A stretch of 64,000 nucleotides of DNA from Bradyrhizobium sp. AUGA SZCCT0158 (GTDB taxonomy: Bacteria; Pseudomonadota; Alphaproteobacteria; Rhizobiales; Xanthobacteraceae). The stretch lies in NCBI RefSeq assembly GCF_018130065.1, contig NZ_JAFCME010000001.1, positions 124,001-188,000 on the forward strand, in the 5' to 3' direction. Of the stretch, positions 35,710 through 44,831 are shown piece after piece (position 1 is the stretch's first letter; every line of letters starts with the position of its first letter). The notes beneath the pieces were generated by a model. The model was not told the DNA's origin. It did not search any database and saw only the letters and a program-made list of their open reading frames with translations. The translations under genes were made by a program, and so were the position numbers.

Positions 35710-36566
35710 TCCAGCTGAAGGATGTGAGCTACGTCCGCCTCGGTTCGCCCGATCTCGAATCGGCCGAGCATTTCGCGACCGCCTGTCTCGGCCTGCAGAT
35801 TGCCGAGCGCGGCAAGAAGGACCTCTACCTTCGCTCCGACGAGCGTGCGCACACGCTGTGCTACATGGAAGGCGACCCTGATGACCAGACCGTCGGCTTC
35901 GAGGTCGAGGACGAGGCGAGCCTGCAGGAAGCGGCCTCAACGCTGGAAGCGCTCGGGCATGCCGTCCACGCAGGGACCGCGCAGGAAGCCGAGCGGCGCA
36001 AGGTAAGAGCCTTCATCGGCTTTCGCGATCCGACCGGCAATCACATTGAACTGGTGGTGCGGCCGGAGCGCAGCGGCCGGCGCTATTTCGCCAGCCGCGA
36101 TGCCGGGATCACCGGCTTCAGCCATATCGGCCTCAACTCCACCGATCCGGCGCGCGACGAGCGGTTCTGGACGCAAGTGTGCAACGCCCGCGTCAGCGAC
36201 CGGATCGGCGACATTCCGCTGATGCGCGTCAATGCGATCCACCACACCATTGCGCTGGTGCGTGCGCCCAAGGCCGGCATCCAGCACATCAACCACCAGG
36301 TCGGGACCAGCGACGACGTGCTGCGCTCCTACTACTTCCTCAATGAGCGGCGCGTGCCGATCGTGTTCGGCCCCGGCCGCCATCCGACCTCAGGCGCGCG
36401 CTTCCTCTACTTCATGGGCCCGGACGGCATGATCTTCGAATATTCGGTCGGCGTCGACGAGATCGAAGACGAGGCGACGCACCGGCCGCGGCAATTCGGC
36501 TTTGAGCCGACCAGTTTTTGCATGTGGGGCTCCAAACCCGCGGGCATGGCCCTGCCGAACTCCTGA
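35706..36566 (+). CDS. Type-I extradiol ring-cleavage dioxygenase (VOC family)
   Basis: 286 residues, two VOC domains. Ligand positions compared with BphC-type enzymes: His140 (GFSHIGLNSTD), His194 (IQHINHQ) and Glu245 (MIFEYS), with the catalytic His pair at 179-180 (IHHTIAL). It should cleave a catechol next to its hydroxyls using Fe(II). ATGA overlap with the degenerate paralogue strongly suggests linked translation and maybe a heteromer. A classic glyoxalase-type function is less likely given the dioxygenase operon. Confidence 0.88.
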   Translation: MIQLKDVSYVRLGSPDLESAEHFATACLGLQIAERGKKDLYLRSDERAHTLCYMEGDPDDQTVGFEVEDEASLQEAASTLEALGHAVHAGTAQEAERRKVRAFIGFRDPTGNHIELVVRPERSGRRYFASRDAGITGFSHIGLNSTDPARDERFWTQVCNARVSDRIGDIPLMRVNAIHHTIALVRAPKAGIQHINHQVGTSDDVLRSYYFLNERRVPIVFGPGRHPTSGARFLYFMGPDGMIFEYSVGVDEIEDEATHRPRQFGFEPTSFCMWGSKPAGMALPNS

Positions 36567-36580
36567 TTGGAACAGAACAC

Positions 36581-37360
36581 ATGGATCTGGGATTGAAGGG
36601 GCGCACCGCGATCGTGTGCGCGGCAAGCCAGGGCCTTGGCAAGGCGAGCGCGATGGCGCTCGCCCGCGAAGGAGTCAACCTCATCATCGCGGCCCGCCGC
36701 GGGGATGTGCTGGAGAGCGCCGCCGGCGAGATCGCGGCTGCGACCGGCAACCAGCCCAAAACCGTCATTGCCGATGTGACCACCAACGAAGGCCGCCACG
36801 CCATTCTCGCCGCCTGCCCGGCTCCCGACATTCTCATCAACAATGCCGGCGGACCGCCACCCGGAGATTTCCGCAAATTCGAGCGTGAGGACTGGATCAA
36901 GGCGCTCGATGGCAACATGCTGGCGCCGATCGCGCTGATCAGGGCGACCATCGACGGCATGATCGCGCGCAAGTTCGGTCGCATCGTCAATGTCACCTCA
37001 CATGCCGTCAAAGCGCCGGTCGCGATGCTTGCGCTTTCCAACGGCGCGCGCACCGGCTTGACGGGTTTTGTCGCGGGACTGGCCCGGTCGGTCGCCGAGC
37101 ACAACGTGACGGTCAACAACCTGCTGCCCGGCACGTTCGATACCGACCGCCTCAAGTCCAATCTGGCGGCGCTGGCCCGGAATTCGTCGCGCGAGGTCAG
37201 CACCGTGACCGAGGAGATCAGAACGGCCAACCCGACCAGGCGGTTCGGCCATCCCGATGAATTCGGCGCGACCTGCGCGTTCCTGTGCTCGTCGCAGGCC
37301 GGTTACATCACCGGGCAAAACATTCTGATCGACGGCGGCGCCTATCCTGGCACCTTCTGA
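36581..37360 (+). CDS. SDR-family protein with atypical active site
   Basis: 259 residues from ATG 36581. Rossmann motif CAASQGLGKASAMAL, INNAGGPPPGDF and Ser140 (VNVTS) are present. The Tyr-x-x-x-Lys position reads LSNGARTG (Ser153, Arg157), so the standard catalytic pair is missing. The C-terminal GQNILIDGGAYPGTF is normal. This sub-group of SDRs exists, but its chemistry is unclear. It lies 14 bp after the extradiol gene, last in the aromatic operon and convergent with the Bug gene. Confidence 0.85.
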   Translation: MDLGLKGRTAIVCAASQGLGKASAMALAREGVNLIIAARRGDVLESAAGEIAAATGNQPKTVIADVTTNEGRHAILAACPAPDILINNAGGPPPGDFRKFEREDWIKALDGNMLAPIALIRATIDGMIARKFGRIVNVTSHAVKAPVAMLALSNGARTGLTGFVAGLARSVAEHNVTVNNLLPGTFDTDRLKSNLAALARNSSREVSTVTEEIRTANPTRRFGHPDEFGATCAFLCSSQAGYITGQNILIDGGAYPGTF

Positions 37361-37389
37361 TTCGAGCAAGCCCGATTATCTTCGAGCCA

Positions 37390-38358
37390 CTACTCGGTCT
37401 TGACGTTGCGATCCTCGATGACTTTGCGCCAGGCGGGAATTTCGGCCGCTATGATGGCGGACAGTTCGGCGGGAGTACTGGTCGCGGCCTCGACGCCGTA
37501 GGCCAAGAAGCGGTCGCGCAATTGCGGCATCGCCAGCGTCGTGTTGATGGCAGCGTTGAGTTTGCTGATGATCTCGGGCGGCGTACCCGCGGGAGCCAGC
37601 AGCCCGAACCAGGTTTCGACTGAGTATCCCTTCAAGACGTTACCGATGGGCGTGGCACCGGGAGCAACGGCGGAGCGCCCGGGCGATGAGACGCCGAGCA
37701 GCTTCACCTTGCCGGATCGGATATGCTCGTTCAGCGTGTCGGATGTTGTCGTGAGCAGGATGTCGACCTCGCCAGCGAGGATCGCGAGCGTTGTCGGTGC
37801 CTGGCCGCGGTATGGGACGTGGACCATCTGCAGCCCGGCCTGGTTGAGAAAACGCTCTGTGCTGAGATGTCCGAGCGAGCCCGGTCCGGCAGTCGCGTAC
37901 AGCATCGGCTTGCCCTGCGCCTTGGCGTAGGCGATCAGGCCGGCGGCGTCGTTCACCGGCACCTTTTCGCTCGCAACCAGGACCAGCGGCGCTTTGGAGA
38001 CCAGCGAGACCGGCGCAAAGCTCTTCAGCGGATCGAAATCGACGCCCTTTTGAAGCAGTGGGGCGATCGAGATCGGACCGTTGTTTGCAAACAAAAGCGT
38101 GTAGCCATCCGGATCCGACCGGGCGGCTTCGTTGGCGCCGGTGGTGCCCGCCGCGCCCCCGCGGTTGTCGATAACGAGCGGCTGGCCGAGGATCTTGGCC
38201 ATCGGCTCCTGCAGCGCGCGCGCCATGATGTCGGTCGAACCGCCGGCGGGATATGGCACGATGAGCCGGATCGGCCGCGACGGGTAATTGTCCGCGGCGG
38301 CCGTTCCGGCAAGGACCACAAGCCCGAGCGCAAGAGCGAAGAAATGAAATCGTTTCAC
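37390..38358 (-). CDS. Bug/TctC-family tripartite tricarboxylate transporter binding protein
   Basis: 322 residues. Signal peptide MKRFHFFALALGLVVLAGTAAADN is followed by the Bug-family N-terminus YPSRPIRLIVPYPAGGSTD. Then come NRGGAAGTTGANEAARSDPDGYTLL, GSLGHLSTERF and the C-terminal GVEAATSTPAELSAIIAAEI. It binds a carboxylate in the periplasm for a TTT-type permease, but no tctA/tctB genes are nearby. Its place ahead of the CaiB and ACAD genes suggests an aromatic or aliphatic acid ligand. Confidence 0.9.
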   Translation of the reverse strand: MKRFHFFALALGLVVLAGTAAADNYPSRPIRLIVPYPAGGSTDIMARALQEPMAKILGQPLVIDNRGGAAGTTGANEAARSDPDGYTLLFANNGPISIAPLLQKGVDFDPLKSFAPVSLVSKAPLVLVASEKVPVNDAAGLIAYAKAQGKPMLYATAGPGSLGHLSTERFLNQAGLQMVHVPYRGQAPTTLAILAGEVDILLTTTSDTLNEHIRSGKVKLLGVSSPGRSAVAPGATPIGNVLKGYSVETWFGLLAPAGTPPEIISKLNAAINTTLAMPQLRDRFLAYGVEAATSTPAELSAIIAAEIPAWRKVIEDRNVKTE

Positions 38359-38420
38359 GTCGATCCTCCCATCAGGTCGTCTCTTTTGCTTTTTGATGCA
38401 GTCTTTCTCTCCGGCCGGCT

Positions 38421-39626
38421 CTATTCCGCTGCCGTTCTGGCGAGCTTTCCGAACGCGCCGGAGGCGGCCAGTTTTGCTATTTCATCCGCGGACAGGCCAA
38501 GCACGCGTTCGAGCACGTCGTCGCGGTGCGATCCTATGGACGGAATTCCCCGCCCGATCGCACTACGCGCACCCGACATTCGCCACGGCGCGTTGACACC
38601 CTTGAACTCGCCGGCGGCGTCAGCGATCGGCGCGAATGTGCCGCGACCGGCAAGATCGGAATCGTTCAGCGCTTCGGCCGGGTCTCGAAAGCGCGCGCAG
38701 GGAATGCCGGCCCCGTCGAGCATGGCAAGGCATTCGTCCATTGTGTATTGCATGGTCCATTTTTCGATGACCTGCATCAACGCGGTCCAGTTCGCGCCGC
38801 GCGCCGGCACCGATGCGAACCGCGGGTCGGACGAAAGCTCCGGCAGGCCGGTCAGCTCGCGAAGGGCCGCAAAATTGCGCGCCGACACCGGCGCGATCAG
38901 GATGTCGCCATCCCCAGTGCGCACGGGCCCGTAGGTCGGCCGCGGCATCGGCCTGGAGAACTGCGCTTCCTGCAGCTCATACACCAAGAGGTTCAGCATG
39001 CAGTCCATCAGGGCGACATCGATGCGCTGTCCTTCGCCGGTCCGCGCGCGCTGCACCATTGCCGTCTGAATCGCCGAGAAGCCGAAAATGCCGCCGAGAA
39101 CATCGGCGACGAACACCGCACCTGCCGCCGGCCGGTCGCGGTCGCCGGCATACCGCATCAACGTGCGATCGAAGCCGCTTTCGGCATGAACGATCATCGC
39201 ATAGGCGGCGCGCTCGGCCTGCGGGCCGGTCTGGCCGTAGCCGGAGATCGAGCAATAAATCAGTCCCGGATTGATCTTTCGCAGCGCCTCATATCCGAGA
39301 CCCAGGCGCTCCATCACACCGGGTCGGAAATTCTCGACCAGGATGTCGGTGTCTTCGACCATACGATGGACGAGCCTGATCGCATCAGGTGATTTCAGGT
39401 CGAGCGCGATGCTCCGCTTGCCGGCATTGAGCTGGCCGAAATAGGCGCTGTGGCCGTCCCGCACCGGCGCGCGCAGGCGCATCTCGTCGCCTTCCGGCGG
39501 CTCGACCTTGATCACTTCCGCGCCGACATCCGCCAGCAGCCGCGCGCAATAGGGCCCGGCCAGCATGATGGAGAAATCCAGCACCCGCACACCCTCGAGG
39601 GGTGATGTCGATGTTTCATCCTGCAT
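38421..39626 (-). CDS. CaiB/BaiF family CoA-transferase (class III)
   Basis: 401 residues. The N-terminus GVRVLDFSIMLAGPYCARLLADVGAEVIKVEPPEGDEMR, SIALDLKSPDAIRLV, ENFRPGVMERLGLGYEAL and ISGYGQTGP are the class III CoA-transferase signature. The nucleophilic Asp is in VFVADVLGG. It moves CoA between acids, activating a substrate or recycling succinyl-CoA. It follows the double ACAD gene by 12 bp and precedes the Bug gene in one minus-strand unit. Confidence 0.91.
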   Translation of the reverse strand: MQDETSTSPLEGVRVLDFSIMLAGPYCARLLADVGAEVIKVEPPEGDEMRLRAPVRDGHSAYFGQLNAGKRSIALDLKSPDAIRLVHRMVEDTDILVENFRPGVMERLGLGYEALRKINPGLIYCSISGYGQTGPQAERAAYAMIVHAESGFDRTLMRYAGDRDRPAAGAVFVADVLGGIFGFSAIQTAMVQRARTGEGQRIDVALMDCMLNLLVYELQEAQFSRPMPRPTYGPVRTGDGDILIAPVSARNFAALRELTGLPELSSDPRFASVPARGANWTALMQVIEKWTMQYTMDECLAMLDGAGIPCARFRDPAEALNDSDLAGRGTFAPIADAAGEFKGVNAPWRMSGARSAIGRGIPSIGSHRDDVLERVLGLSADEIAKLAASGAFGKLARTAAE

Positions 39627-39638
39627 GCTGCCTGCCTC

Positions 39639-41876
39639 CTATCTCGGTAGCCCGAGCCCGCGCTGGGCGATCAGGCTGCGCTGTATCTCGTTGGTCCCGA
39701 TGCTGATCACCCACATCAGCGAATGCCGCAGGTTCTGTTCAAACCGTCCATTGTCGATCGCGCCCGACATCTGCTCGGAAATCGCGGCGCGCATGCCGAG
39801 AATATCGAGCGCCGCCTCGCCGAAGCGTTCCATCAGTTCGCCGGAATAGACCTTGCTGATCGCGCCGTATTCCGGCGGCGTCACGCCGTCGGCCGCGAGT
39901 TCGGCGCAGCGCATCATCAGTTGCCGGCCAACTTCGATTTCGCAGGCAAGAGTCGCCATCTTGTCGCGCACGACCGGATCCTGAGCGAGCGGCGGCCGAT
40001 CGCCTTCGGCCGCCATCACATGCCGGCGCAGTTGCTCGAAGGCATGAGCCACCTTCAGCACGATGCCGCCGCCGACCAGACCGCGCTCGAAGGCGAGCGC
40101 GCCCGTCAGGACTTTCCAGCCGCCATTGACCTCGCCGACGATGTTTTCCAGGGGAATGCGAACGTCATCGTAGAAAATGTTGGCAAACGTGCCGTCATAC
40201 ATCGTGCCCGCCGGCCGGATCGTAATGCCCTGCGCATTCATCGGGATGATGAACATGCTGATGCCGGCGTGCGGCGGGTTGGCATTCCGGTCGGTCCGGG
40301 CCGCAAGAAACATGTATTTGCCCCACCAGGTCGTGGTCCAGATCTTCTGGCCGTTGATGACCCAGTTCTCGCCGTCCCGCACCGCGCTGGTACGCAGCGC
40401 GGCGAGATCGGAGCCGGCCTGGGGCTCGCTGTAGCCCATGCCGTGCATGGCCTCGCCCCGCAGGATTTCCGGCAGATACTTCTGCTGCTGCGCCGGCGTG
40501 CCGAACATCATCAGCGCGTTGGCCTGGATCGACGCGCCGATGCGCGGTGCTTCGCCCTGCTCCATCGTCTCCATGAATGCGATCTGCTCCAACGGAGAAC
40601 GCCCCTGCCCGCCGAATTCCTTTGGCCAACCGAGGCCGATCCATCCGGTCTTGCCGATATCGCGCGCGAAGCCAGCGTCGAACTCACGCTTTTCAAACGG
40701 CTGTTCGTCGAACCTCGCCTTCCTGTCTCCCGACCAGTTCTGATCGAGCCATCGCCACACCTGGTCGCGGAGCTCGTTGCCGGCCGGACCGAGATCGTAG
40801 TGCGGCAGCGGCGCGCCGCCGCGATCCAGCAAGTACGAAGCCAGCCGCCGCCGCGCCTCGGGCGCACCGCCGAGCGCGACCGTGTCCAGGTGCACGCGCT
40901 TGAAATGTTGCGCGGCCTCGTGCTCTTCGGCATAGCCGATGGCGCCGAAAGTATGCTGGGTCTCGAGCGACACGCGCCGCAGCGCGTCGCCGCCAAAGGC
41001 GACCGCGCAGTCGACGAAATACCGCCAGTTGCGGTCGCCAATGTCATGCAGCCTGGCCGCATGATCTAGGATGAGGCTGACGCCTTCGAGCGCAATGAGG
41101 CCATCCGCAAGCTTGTGCTGGATCGCCTGGAACTTTGCGATTGGTTGCCCGAACTGGTGACGCTCCTTGGCATAGTCCACGGCCAGCTCGAACGCCCGCC
41201 GGGCCGCGCCATATGCCCGCCCCAGCAATGCTACCTGGGCCTTGAGGCTGATATCGTCGAGATTGGCGCCCTCAAGCGGAAGCAGCGTCAGCGGCGCCGA
41301 GTCCAGCCACACCTCGCAGAGCCCCCAAGCGCCCATGGCGCGCGTCGGCGTGAGGACAATGCCTGATGCATCCAGTTGAACGAGGGCAAGATGGCAGGCG
41401 TCAACGGCCACGAGAAGATGTGTGGCACCGGCCGCCTCGACGAAACGAAGCACGCCTGTTGCGCACGAGCCGTCAATCCGGATCGATCCTGCGCCCACAT
41501 CAGGGTCGCGGGCGCCGAAGGAGAAAGCAGCCACCGCCGTGCCGGCATGCAGCTTTTGCAGCAGCTCCACCGCGGCATCCGCGCGCGTGCCCGAGAGCGC
41601 AAGGTTGGCCAGCGCGGCGGACCACATCGGCGCCGGACACACGGCGCGGCCAAGTTCTTCCATCACCACCAGGATTTCGCGAAGGCCGCCTTCGTCAGGG
41701 CCAGACCCGAGCGCAGCCACCCCCTGCCCGATGAGCTTGCCCCAGATCGCCGAGATATCGTCCGGGGCCGGGCGTTCCTTGCCGCCGCCTGCGGCCCAAT
41801 GCGCCTCGAGAAACCCGCGCAGGGAATCCCGAAGCATTTTGGCGATGTCGTCGTTCGGAGGCCCGGCCGCATCCAT
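39639..41876 (-). CDS. Fused double acyl-CoA dehydrogenase
   Basis: 745 residues, two ACAD units in one chain. The N-terminal unit (1 to about 350) has the C-terminal-domain motif KERHQFGQPIAKFQAIQ (Arg239) but no TEPxAGSD motif. The C-terminal unit (about 365-745) has [16 protein letters not shown] (484-490) and a final GTNEIQRSLIAQRGLG but lacks the RxxFG motif. The halves are thus complementary for FAD binding, as in heteromeric ACAD pairs of steroid side-chain degradation (ChsE1-ChsE2 type). It probably handles a bulky acyl-CoA. It is preceded by a crotonase gene and followed by a CaiB gene. Confidence 0.88.
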   Translation of the reverse strand: MDAAGPPNDDIAKMLRDSLRGFLEAHWAAGGGKERPAPDDISAIWGKLIGQGVAALGSGPDEGGLREILVVMEELGRAVCPAPMWSAALANLALSGTRADAAVELLQKLHAGTAVAAFSFGARDPDVGAGSIRIDGSCATGVLRFVEAAGATHLLVAVDACHLALVQLDASGIVLTPTRAMGAWGLCEVWLDSAPLTLLPLEGANLDDISLKAQVALLGRAYGAARRAFELAVDYAKERHQFGQPIAKFQAIQHKLADGLIALEGVSLILDHAARLHDIGDRNWRYFVDCAVAFGGDALRRVSLETQHTFGAIGYAEEHEAAQHFKRVHLDTVALGGAPEARRRLASYLLDRGGAPLPHYDLGPAGNELRDQVWRWLDQNWSGDRKARFDEQPFEKREFDAGFARDIGKTGWIGLGWPKEFGGQGRSPLEQIAFMETMEQGEAPRIGASIQANALMMFGTPAQQQKYLPEILRGEAMHGMGYSEPQAGSDLAALRTSAVRDGENWVINGQKIWTTTWWGKYMFLAARTDRNANPPHAGISMFIIPMNAQGITIRPAGTMYDGTFANIFYDDVRIPLENIVGEVNGGWKVLTGALAFERGLVGGGIVLKVAHAFEQLRRHVMAAEGDRPPLAQDPVVRDKMATLACEIEVGRQLMMRCAELAADGVTPPEYGAISKVYSGELMERFGEAALDILGMRAAISEQMSGAIDNGRFEQNLRHSLMWVISIGTNEIQRSLIAQRGLGLPR

Positions 41877-41882
41877 GAGAGA

Positions 41883-42692
41883 TTATGCCTTGCCGTATTT
41901 CGGCTTGCGCTTCTCCTTGAACGACATGGTCGCCTCTTTGTGGTCGGCGGTCTCGAACGTCACCTGCTCGAGCGCCATCGAGGCCTCCAGCATCATATTC
42001 ACGCGGTCCTTGATGACCTGGTTGATCGACAGCTTGGTCCAGCGAATGGCCCAGGTCGGGCCGTTGGCTAGCTCAATCGCGATTTCGCGGGCCTTGGCGA
42101 GCACCTCCGCACGCGGCGCAACGTGGTTGACCAGCCCGATCCGCTCAGCCTCCGCGCCTTTCAGGAGCGTGCCGCGGATCAGGTACTCCTTGGCCTTGTT
42201 GATGCCGATCAGCAGCGGCCAGATCACGGTGCCGCCGTCGCCGGCGACGAGCCCGACGCGCGAGACGTGGGTATCGCCGATGCGCGCGTCTTCCGCCATC
42301 ACCGTGATGTCGCAAAGAAGCGCGTGGGTCGCGGCAAGGCCGATGGCGTCGCCGTTGATCGCTGCAATGATCGGCTTGTCGAGTTCGAGCTGGCGGGTCA
42401 CGCCACGGCGGCTGATCATGGGGTCGTGGACTTCGCCCTCTTCGAGGACGTCGCCGCCCGGCCGCTCCGACATCGCCTTCACGTCGCCACCGACGCTGAA
42501 GAAGTCGCCCGCGCCGGTCAGCACCACAACGTTGACGGCATGATCGTCGGCCAGATCGTCCCAGATGGTCCGGAGTTCGCGGATCAGCTTCTGATTGATG
42601 GCGTTGCGTGCTTGCGGCCGGTTCAAGGTCACGGTCGCGACCTTGTCCGCAACCTCGACCGACAGGCATTCGTATCTGGCGTAGTGGGACAC
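41883..42692 (-). CDS. Enoyl-CoA hydratase/isomerase family protein
   Basis: 269 residues. The crotonase oxyanion segments are FFSVGGDVKAMSERPGG and AAINGDAIGLAATHALLCDITVMA. The catalytic region is DTHVSRVGLVAGDGGTVIWPLLIG, where the usual Glu pair is replaced (no Glu at the first site). The C-terminus SFKEKRKPKYGKA is typical. First gene of the minus-strand unit with the double ACAD, 6 bp upstream of it and just downstream of the GntR gene. Confidence 0.89.
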   Translation of the reverse strand: MSHYARYECLSVEVADKVATVTLNRPQARNAINQKLIRELRTIWDDLADDHAVNVVVLTGAGDFFSVGGDVKAMSERPGGDVLEEGEVHDPMISRRGVTRQLELDKPIIAAINGDAIGLAATHALLCDITVMAEDARIGDTHVSRVGLVAGDGGTVIWPLLIGINKAKEYLIRGTLLKGAEAERIGLVNHVAPRAEVLAKAREIAIELANGPTWAIRWTKLSINQVIKDRVNMMLEASMALEQVTFETADHKEATMSFKEKRKPKYGKA

Positions 42693-42742
42693 ATTTTCCT
42701 CCGTTGTTATAGTTGTTCGAGCGTGGATCGAGCCACTCTCGG

Positions 42743-43609
42743 CTATCTGCGCATTCCGGGCTGCACCTCCGCCAACGCGACGTGAAGCGACATCGCGCCG
42801 GGGTCCTGCTCCAGCATCCGCTGGACGGATTCCAAATGGGCACGCATCAGGCGCGTCGCCGACGCAACGTTTCGTTCACCGAGCGCCGCCAGGAATTGCC
42901 GCCGCTTTTCCGCCAGCTGCGCCATCGCGACACCGCTCGACGAGACCTTGGCGTAGACGAAGCGCATGTGAATCTCGGTGACCGAATCCATGATCATGGC
43001 AATCACCTTGTTTCCGGTCGACGCAGCGAGCAGCTTGTAGAACTCGCGCGAGCACTCGACGCGGTCCAGCAGCCGCCCCTCCCGCGTCGCATCCTCGGTG
43101 CGCCGGATATTGGCCTCTAGCGCGTCGAGATCGGCTTTCCGCGCGTTGGCACAGGCCAGCCGCACCACGAGATCGAGCACGTGAACGCGTGCTTCGGACA
43201 ATTCCCGGACCGAAATCGTGCCGAGAGACAGCATATCGCGCATGACGCCGTTCATGCGGCTGGTATCGCCCTCCTGAATGAAGGCCCCGCCCTTGACGCC
43301 CTTCTGCAGCCGAAGCACGCCGGCCATCTCGAGGCTGCGCAAGGCCTCGCGCAGGACGTTGCGGCTGACGCCGAGCTGCTGGGCCAGATCGCGCTCGGGC
43401 GGCAGCTTGTCGCCCGGCTTGAGGACGCCGAGCGCAAGCTGCTCGCGGATTCGCTCGCAGATTTCCTCGAACGCACGCCGCGTGTGGATCGGGCGGAATG
43501 CCGGCGCCGCCGGCGCTCCAGCCGCGCGGTGATCGGGGGTGCGCTCCCGCCGGTTGGGCGTCGATGACCTGGGGCGGGCGGGCGTGCGAGGGCTTGACTT
43601 GGTGCTCAT
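42743..43609 (-). CDS. GntR/FadR (FCD) family transcriptional regulator
   Basis: 288 residues from ATG 43609; the frame is open to 43729 but would cover the operator. A disordered basic tail (RPRSSTPNRRERTPDHR) precedes the winged helix (LPPERDLAQQLGVSRNVLREALRSLEMAGVLRLQKG). The C-terminal FCD domain (ELSEARVHVLDLVVRLACANA...REFYKLLAASTGNKV) normally binds a carboxylic acid ligand and metal. It is divergent from an ACAD gene, and a perfect AATGG-N5-CCATT inverted repeat lies 12 bp upstream of its start. Confidence 0.91.
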   Translation of the reverse strand: MSTKSSPRTPARPRSSTPNRRERTPDHRAAGAPAAPAFRPIHTRRAFEEICERIREQLALGVLKPGDKLPPERDLAQQLGVSRNVLREALRSLEMAGVLRLQKGVKGGAFIQEGDTSRMNGVMRDMLSLGTISVRELSEARVHVLDLVVRLACANARKADLDALEANIRRTEDATREGRLLDRVECSREFYKLLAASTGNKVIAMIMDSVTEIHMRFVYAKVSSSGVAMAQLAEKRRQFLAALGERNVASATRLMRAHLESVQRMLEQDPGAMSLHVALAEVQPGMRR

Positions 43610-43620
43610 GCGATGAATTA

Positions 43621-43641
43621 TTAAATGGATCACCCATTCAA
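43621..43641. promoter_or_regulatory. Probable GntR/FCD operator
   Basis: AATGG and CCATT arms around ATCAC, extended by TT/AA at the ends (7 of 8 positions symmetric per arm). It lies between the divergent gntR and acyl-CoA dehydrogenase starts. A TGG-N-CCA type dyad is what FCD-type GntR proteins usually bind. Confidence 0.6.
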
Positions 43642-43691
43642 TGGAAGTCCCTTTTTGGCTTCCGGCAAGAAAAGATGACCCAGGGATCAAC

Positions 43692-44831
43692 ATGAGCTTC
43701 ACCGAGGAGCAGATCGCGTTTCGCGACACCGTGCGGAAAATGGTCGCAAAGCACGTCGCGCCGATCGCGGCCGAGATCGACGAGACCGACCGTTTCCCGC
43801 TCGAACTCGTAAAGCTGTTCGGCGAGATGGGGCTGATGCAGCTCTGGGTGCCGGAACGCTATGGCGGCCCGAACGGCAACCTGACCATGGCCTGCCTCGC
43901 CCGGGAAGAGATCTCCAGGGTCTCGCCGGCCTGCGCCTCGATCGCGGCGCTCAACACCATGTTCATCATGCCGCTGCTTCACTTCGGCTCCGAGGAGCAG
44001 CGTGCCAAGTACCTGCCCATTATCGCAAGGGGCGGCGTCGTCACGGCGATCGCGATATCCGAGCCTCAAGCCGGCTCCGACGTCACCGCGATCAACACCC
44101 GCGCGCGCAAGGACGGCGACAGCTACGTCCTCAACGGCCGCAAGCAATGGTGCAGCTATGGCGTCGTCGCCGACTACATCGTGGTGATGGCGCGGACCAG
44201 CGACGCCGCGGGCGCCGACGGAATCAGCGCCTTCATCGTCGAACCGAAGACGATTTCGGGGGTCTCGTTCGGACGCCACGAGCGCAAGATGGGTTTCCGC
44301 GGCGCGCCGAACACGCCGATCTTCTTCGACAATGTCCGTATCCCTGCGGAGAATTTGGTCGGGGAAGAAGGCAAGGGTTTTAGGGCATCGATGCGCGCGC
44401 TCGACCTCAACCGGCCGACCATCGGTGCTCAGTCCGTCGGGTTGGCCCAGGGCGCGCTCGACGCGTGCGTTGCCTACGCCAAGGAGCGCAAGCAGTTCAA
44501 GAAGGCGATCTCGGAGTTCCAGGGCGTGCAATTCATGCTGGCCGACATGGCCATGCAGATCGAGGCGGCGCGTGCCCTCGTCTATGAATGCGCTCGGGCC
44601 GGCGACGCCGGTGACTGGAAACGCCTCAACGTGCTCGCCAGCATGGCCAAATGCGTCGGCAGCGACATGGCCATGAAGGTAACAACGGACGCGGTCCAGA
44701 TATTCGGTGGTTACGGCTACACCATGGACTATCCCGTCGAGCGCATGATGCGCGACGCCAAGCTGACCCAGATATTCGAAGGCACCAATCAGATCCAGCG
44801 CGTGGTCATCGCGCGCGAACTGCTTCGATAG
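43692..44831 (+). CDS. Acyl-CoA dehydrogenase, short/medium-chain type
   Basis: 379 residues from ATG 43692 (AGGGA 6 nt upstream; the earlier in-frame start lies in the operator). It has the full ACAD pattern: [64 protein letters not shown], and [19 protein letters not shown] with the SCAD-type catalytic Glu. Probably controlled by the divergent GntR. Its stop codon directly touches the stop of the convergent CaiB gene. Confidence 0.93.
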   Translation: MSFTEEQIAFRDTVRKMVAKHVAPIAAEIDETDRFPLELVKLFGEMGLMQLWVPERYGGPNGNLTMACLAREEISRVSPACASIAALNTMFIMPLLHFGSEEQRAKYLPIIARGGVVTAIAISEPQAGSDVTAINTRARKDGDSYVLNGRKQWCSYGVVADYIVVMARTSDAAGADGISAFIVEPKTISGVSFGRHERKMGFRGAPNTPIFFDNVRIPAENLVGEEGKGFRASMRALDLNRPTIGAQSVGLAQGALDACVAYAKERKQFKKAISEFQGVQFMLADMAMQIEAARALVYECARAGDAGDWKRLNVLASMAKCVGSDMAMKVTTDAVQIFGGYGYTMDYPVERMMRDAKLTQIFEGTNQIQRVVIARELLR

